Part shown: piece after piece, positions 57,601 to 64,000 of the stretch | Numbering within the stretch: the first letter of the stretch is position 1 | Layout: the number at the start of each line of letters is the position of its first letter | NCBI GenBank assembly: GCA_030077755.1 | Contig: JAQJZZ010000018.1 | Coordinates: 2,480,001 to 2,544,000 of the forward strand | DNA: 64,000 bases | Reading direction: 5' to 3' | DNA from: Filosporella fistucella | Taxonomy: Eukaryota; Ascomycota; Leotiomycetes; Helotiales | Program-made: the position numbers and the translations under genes | The notes under the pieces: generated by a model | What the model saw: only the letters and a program-made list of their open reading frames with translations | What the model was told of the DNA's origin: nothing | Databases searched by the model: none

Positions 57601-59156
57601 AGGTGTCCCTGAGCTTTCAACTACTCCCTGCTCGAAAAGCGGGAAGAGCTGGAAGACTTACCGAGGAAGACAAAACCCGGAAATTATTGATATGGCGTCG
57701 TGAAAGTTGATGCTGCGCAGGACGAAGGCTGGTCCTTGATACTTTCCGCGCTAGAAAGATGTCACATCTTCAGGATGGTATTCACCAAGATGATCGCCTC
57801 CACTCCCGTTGATCAAAGTGCGCGATAGAACTGAATGCCTGCAAGGGATATCTGAAACGCTATGACAGGTCAAATCTTTCCTTGGAAATTGGATCGGATC
57901 TTGCGCGAATGATGACACTTTCTTCAGCACGTCCATAAACAAAAACATGGCGAGGGTTTAATCCAAAGCCATGTTGACTTCTGATCTACAAAGGGTAAAA
58001 ATCTAAAATAGGGATACATCCGTGTTCCCTCACAGTGGTCTACTCATCATCGCCATATTTGGAAGACGTGAGTTTGATTGTCTCACGAGTTTGATGTGCC
58101 TCTGATGAGACTGAATTTCGCCGTAGCCAAATTTGTCTTTCGATGGCTAATATTCCGTATATTATCCCCATATACAGACATTGGCGACCATTGTTCGCAA
58201 GAGCACCCTGGAGTAAGGTAAACTTCCCTGTTAATAACAAGGAGAATAAGGATCTTGTCCGAGATCCGGTGCTGCACGCAGTGACTTACTACTCTCAGAT
58301 GATGGAGCCTATATCAAAAGATAATCATAATAATACTCGAAACTTTCGGAGATCCTCCTGTCGATCCGATTCGCAAACATTCCCATAGATGCATCGGTTG
58401 AGGACAGAAGAGGAACATGAGCTCCTGACAAAGCTTCTTTGCATGAATGATATTTATGTGGCTTGCATGGAAAGGATCTGAATAGAGCCATCTGTTGTAC
58501 AAGATTAGGTTGACATCCGCGAATCTAAGACATTGTGTGACTATGATGGCGAGATGATACTTTTGGCAGCTCAATCGAGGACAGTGCATACTCGCATGAC
58601 ATTTCCTTGTCTCCCTCTGCCTTGCTAAAACTTTCAAAGACAGTTGAACAAAACGTTTATATCAATTGAAAAATCCGAGGTTTCTCATCCAGGAACAAAC
58701 ATGTTCGGAACACGCCGAGATCCCGATATGGTTTGCAGGCTTAGCTTCACCGCCTGGGTTTCTGCCATAGAATTGAAGAAAATTCAATAGTAATGACACA
58801 GTCTTCTACAATTCTCCATGTCAATTGACCGATGACCCACTAGTTGTGCATCTATAACTAGGAAATTCTATCCACGAGAATCTATTCGTAAGAGATTTCC
58901 TCCTTTCTAACAATCATATTTCTTATTTTCCCATTTCCTGGTCCGCCTCGTACAAGACACGGGATATTCTCCTAAACATCATTGAAGAAAGACGAGTGAG
59001 ACATCTGGAAGAGAAACGTGGGATACTTAATCAAACAGATTACAGCTTTGCCATCACGCCTTCCCAGTATAGCGTCTCAACATTCTCCAGCCGTTCGAGG
59101 ATCTGCAGCTTTTTCTTCTTCCTTCCGTCCCGTCTCTAAGTCTGACTTCTGCCACC

Positions 59157-60224
59157 ATGTGCAAATCCGAGGTTCACCAACTGCTCCACGACCTCCCGAA
59201 ATGCGAACACCACATGCACATCGAGGGCTCTATGTCCCCCAGTCTCCTCTTCCGTCTCGCGGCGAAAAACAAGATAGCTCTTCCGGAAGCAGAAAAGGAT
59301 ACCTCCTTTTCAAGCATTAAAGCCTTGGAAGCAAGATACGAACGCTTTACATCCCTCAATGATTTCCTACACTATTATTTTATTGGCATGTCTGCCTTGA
59401 TTACCGAGTCTGATTTCGAGTCGCTGGCATACGAATACTTTACTCGTGCGAACGCAGATGGCGTGCACCATGCTGAGATCTTTTTCGATCCACAAGCACA
59501 CACATCTCGAGGGGTAGCATATAGTACTGTAGTCGCAGGTCTAAATGCAGGGCAAAGAAGGGCCGAGAAGGAGTATGGGTTATCTTCTAAGTTGATACTG
59601 TGTTTCCTGAGACACTTGTCTGCAGATGATGCGATGACAACGCACCAGGAAGCTGTGGCTTTGGGACATTATTCTGATGGCACTGTTGCAGGAATAGGGC
59701 TTGATAGCAGCGAAGTTGGCTTTCCGCCTGAGATATTCAGAGAGGTCTATAGTGCTGCTGAGGCAGCTGGTATACGGAGAACGGCACATGCTGGTGAAGA
59801 GGGGGATTCGACGTATATATCTAAGGCACTTGATATCTGCAAGGTAGAGCGAATTGACCATGGTATCCGCCTGGTTGATGACGCGAGTCTATTGGAGAGA
59901 GTTGCCGAAGAGAAGACTTTGGTTACCATGTGCCCGTTGAGTAATGTCCGATTAAGGTGCGTAACAAAGGTTGCAGAACTACCTATTCGAAAATTCTTGG
60001 ATGCTGGTGTCAGATTCAGCATCAACAGCGACGATCCAGCTTACTTTGGTGGATACATTCTCGATAATTACTGTGCTGTGCAGGAAGCGTTCGGATTGAC
60101 CGTGAAGGAGTGGAAATACATTGCAGACGGGGCAATTCAAGGAAGCTGGTGTGATGATGAGAGGAAGAAGGTCTTGTTGACGAAAGTCGAGGAGTGGGCA
60201 GAGAAATACAAGGCACCTGCCTAA
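59157..60224 (+). CDS. aah1: Adenine deaminase
   Basis: Zinc enzyme of purine salvage that deaminates adenine to hypoxanthine (Aah1/AdeC-like branch of the adenosine deaminase family), cytosolic or nuclear. Single exon, 355 residues, with a strong start context (gccaccATGTGC). Metal and catalytic motifs are complete: HMHIEGSMSP with His19 and His21, RTAHAGEEGD with His211 and the proton-donating Glu214, VERIDHGIR with His235, and FSINSDDPAYFGG with Asp292/Asp293. CPLSNVRLRCV near 259 is a family block. The length, the MHIEGS start (where adenosine deaminases usually have LHxHLxG) and the SDDPAYFGG ending fit adenine rather than adenosine as substrate. Apart from the long upstream gene-free stretch, nothing in the context is unusual. 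Confidence 0.93.
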   Translation: MCKSEVHQLLHDLPKCEHHMHIEGSMSPSLLFRLAAKNKIALPEAEKDTSFSSIKALEARYERFTSLNDFLHYYFIGMSALITESDFESLAYEYFTRANADGVHHAEIFFDPQAHTSRGVAYSTVVAGLNAGQRRAEKEYGLSSKLILCFLRHLSADDAMTTHQEAVALGHYSDGTVAGIGLDSSEVGFPPEIFREVYSAAEAAGIRRTAHAGEEGDSTYISKALDICKVERIDHGIRLVDDASLLERVAEEKTLVTMCPLSNVRLRCVTKVAELPIRKFLDAGVRFSINSDDPAYFGGYILDNYCAVQEAFGLTVKEWKYIADGAIQGSWCDDERKKVLLTKVEEWAEKYKAPA

Positions 60225-61974
60225 AAGACTGAGGATTTCTCAGTGGTCTTAGTATTTCTATACAATATATCACATCTTTGATGCATTTACGTGGAGTTGG
60301 AAGGTAGATGGATGGTGCATGGCTTCAACAGCCTGGATTTAGAGATCTTAAGTCAACAGCTTTAATGAAATATAAGTCAGATCTACAGTCTGTGTTTCTA
60401 ATTGCAGATTGGTGTACTTGATTGTTGATCTTGATGCTGGCTCGATTCTGATGTCAATTTGGGACAGGGCCACTGTTGAGGTAAAAGTCATGAATATCGT
60501 CTCTAAATCAAGTTAAGAACCTATTAAGATAGGCAAAGAGCCAGTTTATAAAAAGGAAGGTACATTTGCAAACCTTCCGGTCCTGACACAAATACTGAAT
60601 GTCATAAGACATATCGAGGATATGTGCTTGCTGAATTGGTTTACTATAAATCACCGAACCGAATCAAGATTACAGTCAACATAGCCCTCTAGGAGATCGA
60701 GTCTCAATTCTGTTCTCCGGACTCTCATTCACCATAAATGCAAAGGCAAGAGCGAGTGAAATAGTGAACCACCTTCACCTCGGTTATCTATGGTAGTGCT
60801 GCTGACGGCGAGTTGTGGGCAAATGTAGTAGTTATTGAGACTACTATAAGTAAGTTTATGGCAACGAGTTCCTTCATTGAGTTATCTCCACTTGCTAGAA
60901 CCTGGATCTAAGGCATCGTACATAGACTTGAGCAGAAGTTCGGCGTTTTAGCAGCTGGTTCAATTTTACTTCGTTGGTACAGAAATTAGTGCTACTGAAT
61001 CGAGTAAGAAAAATATTAATAGTGACAGAAAGCTAATGAGATGATTCGACACATAAGCGGTGTTATCTTAGTGACACCGAGTGTCTATATGGTTCAGCTG
61101 CTGAAAATATGTATTGCACTTGTGAAGATTGAAATTACTTTACATCGCCTCGAACTAGATATCTTCGGTCTGTCGAATATCGAAGGAGTTTGAGCGAGAA
61201 TCTTAAAAGCGAAAATCCGACTTACATCTGTTTTATCTATATGCCTATTGCTCCCTCGTCCTGTTTAAAACATTTCAACTTGTTTCTGAGATTTCATCCT
61301 GGCGAGTTACACGAACTGGAAGTGTTGTGGACAAGATATGTGTTGCTGCGGCGTTCCGTCTGATAATGTCTTCGAAATGGAGTATTGTATTTGATTGAAG
61401 TATACTTGAACACATTATTGTGGGATTTGAGTATTAACTTAAACGAGCACTGTAATAATTTCGATTCACAGTTTAGGAATAACTATGTTGAAAATGATCT
61501 TGATGTGAGATGGAGAAGAAATCAACGAGGCAAGTGAGGATTCAAATGCATGAACCACGTCCTTCAGATAACCCATCTCCTAGTTTTCATCCTTGGAATG
61601 AAGACTTACTTGCTTATTGTTTACTTTGTTAGATGTAAATTCAGATATATTGTTTTTACCCTTTCAGTCAACATCATCAACAAGCACTTACCCCGCTATT
61701 CTTCCCGCCCCCTGACTATAACAACTATCGGACTCTCGAAAAGGACGTTTTCTTTTCGAATGATGGCAGTATGATTGAAAGCTTTGGGTTTGGCGATCAT
61801 GTAGATTTCAAAAAGAGGGACAGTGAGGAAAATAAAATTGGAAATAGTTTTTCAATTCTTGTCTGTATACATCACCACTATCGATCTATTGTCATTATTC
61901 CCGCATCTAGGGTATCCATCTGAATCTTGTAAAACAATACATTAGTAGCCTCTTTCTTCGTAGGTGAATCAAGC
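60225..61974. other. Intergenic region
   Basis: 1.75 kb between the adenine deaminase 3' end and the 3' end of the broken gene at 61975. AT-rich; no gene or repeat recognised. Confidence 0.4.
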
Positions 61975-62994
61975 CTATAAAGGGCGTTTCCATACAAAAG
62001 CAACCGAGAATCGTTCCTCTTGGGCATGATTCAGAAGCTTGAGTACAAGCTCCACAATCGACTCCCTTTCCCAGGTGGAACAAATCGAACGATTCTCACT
62101 TCCACGTATCAAGGGCTCAAATTGCATGCCTACTCCCAGTCGCTGCTCCAATAGGCATGAAACATTCTCATCATACCAATCAAGTTTTGTCAGCCAGACT
62201 GACCGCGACGCCTCAAGTTTCCACAGCAAATGTGCCATGAGAAAAGCAACTTGACTGTTATCACTTCCATAATTCCTTAACTATAATGTTCCTGAGGCTA
62301 TATCTCCAATGTTGTATAGGTCAAAGTTGATGCCCACATGCCATTGACGATGTGTGTATCGTCGTCAAAAAGAATTTCTGACGAGCGAAATGGCTATGAT
62401 AGTATGACGCAAAGATGAGAACCATTGAGTCCCTCGATCCAGATGACCTCGAGCGGCAACTTGAGATACTGCCTCCAGGCCCCTTGGCGTCGAGATCCAT
62501 GATACTTTGTTGAAACATCTTGGGGTGGAAAGCATCAATGAAGCGGCGGATGTCAGAAACTTCAAGGGGACGTATTTGCCAGCCTCCGAGTCATGGAACA
62601 GCCACACAATATACAGTACACGGAATCGATCAATCTCCTCTAGGTGGTCTCCAAGATCCACGAAGCGATAGCCGCCAGGTTTACAAAATCTGACGACTTC
62701 GCAGTTGATTGTTCTCAGTGGAGACTCTGGGGCCATGGTGCTCAAGCTCTTCCATTGCTCGTTTTCAAGGGCGGAAAGTGCTGGAGGCGGAGTACAAAGT
62801 GGCCACTGCACTGATGATGTCTCATGGAACATTGATGCCACGTCTGAAGGCATATAGAGATGACATCTCAGCGATGCTTGAGGAGGATCATGCAATCCGT
62901 GCGAAGCAAAGACAAACTCGAGGCAACCTGAAATGACCACGAAGCTGCCATAATGCCATGGTCGTAGATCGGAAAAGAGAAATGAGGGTCTCAA
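61975..62994 (-). pseudogene. Broken gene of an unrecognised family
   Basis: Coding-like segments appear in several minus-strand frames in collinear order. From about 62735 one frame reads EVVRFCKPGGYRFVDLGDHL and DRFRVLYIVWLFHDSEAGKY. Around 62570 it shifts by one base next to a CCCC run, and coding continues as EVSDIRRFIDAFHPKMFQQS. Further on, LPLEVIWIEGLNGSHLC and SEILFDDDTHIVNGMWAST lie in one frame separated by an in-frame TAG near 62392, and the last piece (LEASRSVWLTKLDWYDENV, ending at 61975) needs another frame change. No intron set that I tried repairs all breaks. The pieces look like one fungal protein, so I call it a decayed gene; the family is unknown. Homopolymer sequence errors could explain part of the damage. 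Confidence 0.5.
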
Positions 62995-63726
62995 CCTCTA
63001 CCACAGCACAGCAAAGGCGAATCAATCAACAAAGCCATCGCTATACAAAATCTTTTTTATCTCCACCTGCCGGAGAGTGTTGATTCCTGGAAGTTCCAAT
63101 TTCGCAAAAATGAAAGACTAGTTAAGAGATGGCTAGGAGTTGCTGAGCTTAGTGTGATTGATAAGATCAGAGGGCACTGAAATATAAGTACTGGGGAAAT
63201 ATAACACATCTTCACATTATTTTGATAGTCTATATGATGTAGTTGATAGGAGGATGTATCATTGTACTATACTTTGTACAATGTAATTTTGGAAGGTATG
63301 GACAATGCCTACTAAGTGCTATTTGATAAGAGGAAAGTGCAAACAAACGAGATATGCACTTGCAACAACGTAAATCTTCATTCAACACTCTCATATTTAT
63401 GGACACCATCTCGGGCCCTTTATATGTTTTTCCATCAGCACGTGCGGATTTGACAAGCTAAAAATGCTCCACCTCACGGCTAAATTACGCCTTTTCTTTC
63501 TGCCTTCCGACCGGCCAGGCACCCCGATTATTTCCGACCGTGAACCCTTAGCCCCAAAAATTTCAAGGTCTGCTTTGGACAATTATCCAGATCGCAGCTC
63601 TTTCTCATCATCAAATTCCCATCCATTGAAACATCACCCGCAGTCGAAGACATTGTATCTTCAATCTCCACTCCATCCTCCTAATAATCACCTCCTCCTG
63701 TCTATCCGACAACACATATTAATACA
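62995..63726. other. Intergenic region with phosphate-carrier promoter
   Basis: The last 150 bp before the ATG at 63727 are strongly pyrimidine-rich (for example ctccactccatcctcc), as expected for a highly expressed fungal gene. No other feature was recognised. Confidence 0.45.
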
Positions 63727-64000
63727 ATGTCTGCCCCAGCCACCTCAACGGGCTCGACCAAGGTCGATGCCGTCGTCCAAAAAGTTGCTGCCAACACCCC
63801 AGAGAAACTCAGCGGTGTTCAACTCTACTCCAGATTCGCCTTGGCTGGTGCAATCTGCTGTTCAGTTACCCACGGAGGTCTCACACCTGTCGATGTGTAA
63901 GTCTGCCATTATCTTTGAGCGCGTCGAGAAACCTGTCCTCGACGTCACAATTGCGATAAGCACAAACTAATTCATTTTCCCAACAGCGTCAAGACCAGAA
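63727..64000 (+). CDS. mir1: Mitochondrial phosphate carrier (partial, continues beyond right edge)
   Basis: Inner-membrane carrier that imports phosphate with protons for ATP synthesis. Exon 1 is 63727-63896; the intron 63897-63986 has GTAAGT, an ACTAATT branch and a CAACAG acceptor; exon 2 starts at 63987 and leaves the window at 64000. The 62 visible residues begin MSAPATSTGSTKVDAVVQKV and reach YSRFALAGAICCSVTHGGLT, then the first mitochondrial-carrier signature PVDVVKTR built across the splice junction. SRFALAGAI with CCSVTHG distinguishes phosphate carriers from other family members. No cleavable presequence is evident, which is usual for yeast-type homologues. Confidence 0.92.

Larger units (their letters stand above)
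50521..59156. other. Large gene-free region (8.6 kb)
   Basis: Separates the divergent starts of the second Zn2Cys6 regulator and adenine deaminase. No open frame shows coding character; the longest (55206-55796, 196 codons) has no motif or splice context. The part near the regulator (51000-51610) is rich in short-period GTGA/AAGTGC/AGGTG repeats, and other stretches are G/A-rich on one strand. No tRNA, rRNA or transposon was recognised. It may contain a long leader, non-coding transcripts or distal control sequences. Confidence 0.5.

Noticed and set aside
59018..59320. 100-codon frame overlapping the adenine deaminase start
   Set aside because: Begins with GTG and is read in a different phase from the clear enzyme; spurious.

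Overview
The window is nuclear DNA from a filamentous ascomycete. Genes are dense and lie on both strands. Almost every gene is split by short introns (about 42-110 nt) with GTRNGT donors, CTAAC-like branch points and YAG acceptors. The products are typical of fungi (Zn2Cys6 regulators, a SulP sulfate permease, an MFS exporter, GH27 and GH13 enzymes). The gene content fits a leotiomycete-type fungus, but species cannot be fixed from the sequence. There is no bacterial operon structure, CRISPR array, rRNA or convincing tRNA.

Layout. 1-2994: a divergent pair for mitochondrial sulfide oxidation, sulfide:quinone oxidoreductase (leaving the window on the left) and an ETHE1-type persulfide dioxygenase. 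3207-5644: an aminoglycoside-phosphotransferase-fold kinase and a DUF7770-like protein with an MGC acylation start. 6900-7808: a 3' relic. 8901-11564: secreted alpha-galactosidase (GH27) and a 2-oxoglutarate/Fe(II) oxygenase, convergent. 12208-14093: a broken multi-pass membrane protein gene. 14857-15603: a LysM plus lytic-transglycosylase-like protein without a signal peptide. 16659-19950: a five-exon Zn2Cys6 regulator. 21350-23477: a second broken gene with a C-terminal membrane anchor. 24014-25750: an intracellular GH13 alpha-amylase. 27062-30106: a 1014-residue coiled-coil membrane protein. 33682-36363: a SulP/STAS sulfate permease. 38005-38584: prefoldin subunit 4 in four small exons. 39356-41227: an MFS exporter. 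41554-44267: a disordered nuclear repeat protein. 48121-50520: an intronless Zn2Cys6 regulator followed upstream by about 8.6 kb without a gene. 59157-60224: adenine deaminase. 61975-62994: a third broken gene. 63727 to the right edge: the mitochondrial phosphate carrier.

How genes relate. The clearest functional unit is the sulfide pair: the oxidoreductase makes glutathione persulfide and the dioxygenase oxidises it to sulfite. The sulfate permease 31 kb away belongs to the same element's metabolism but is not physically linked to the pair. The other genes look like ordinary unlinked housekeeping or accessory genes.

The most unusual material is three decaying genes (splice sites intact, reading frame broken), the leaderless LysM/transglycosylase protein, a three-copy motif upstream of the sulfate permease, an imperfect 181-bp tandem duplication, and the large gene-free stretch upstream of the second regulator. 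I did not find a wholly new multi-gene system that I could defend.
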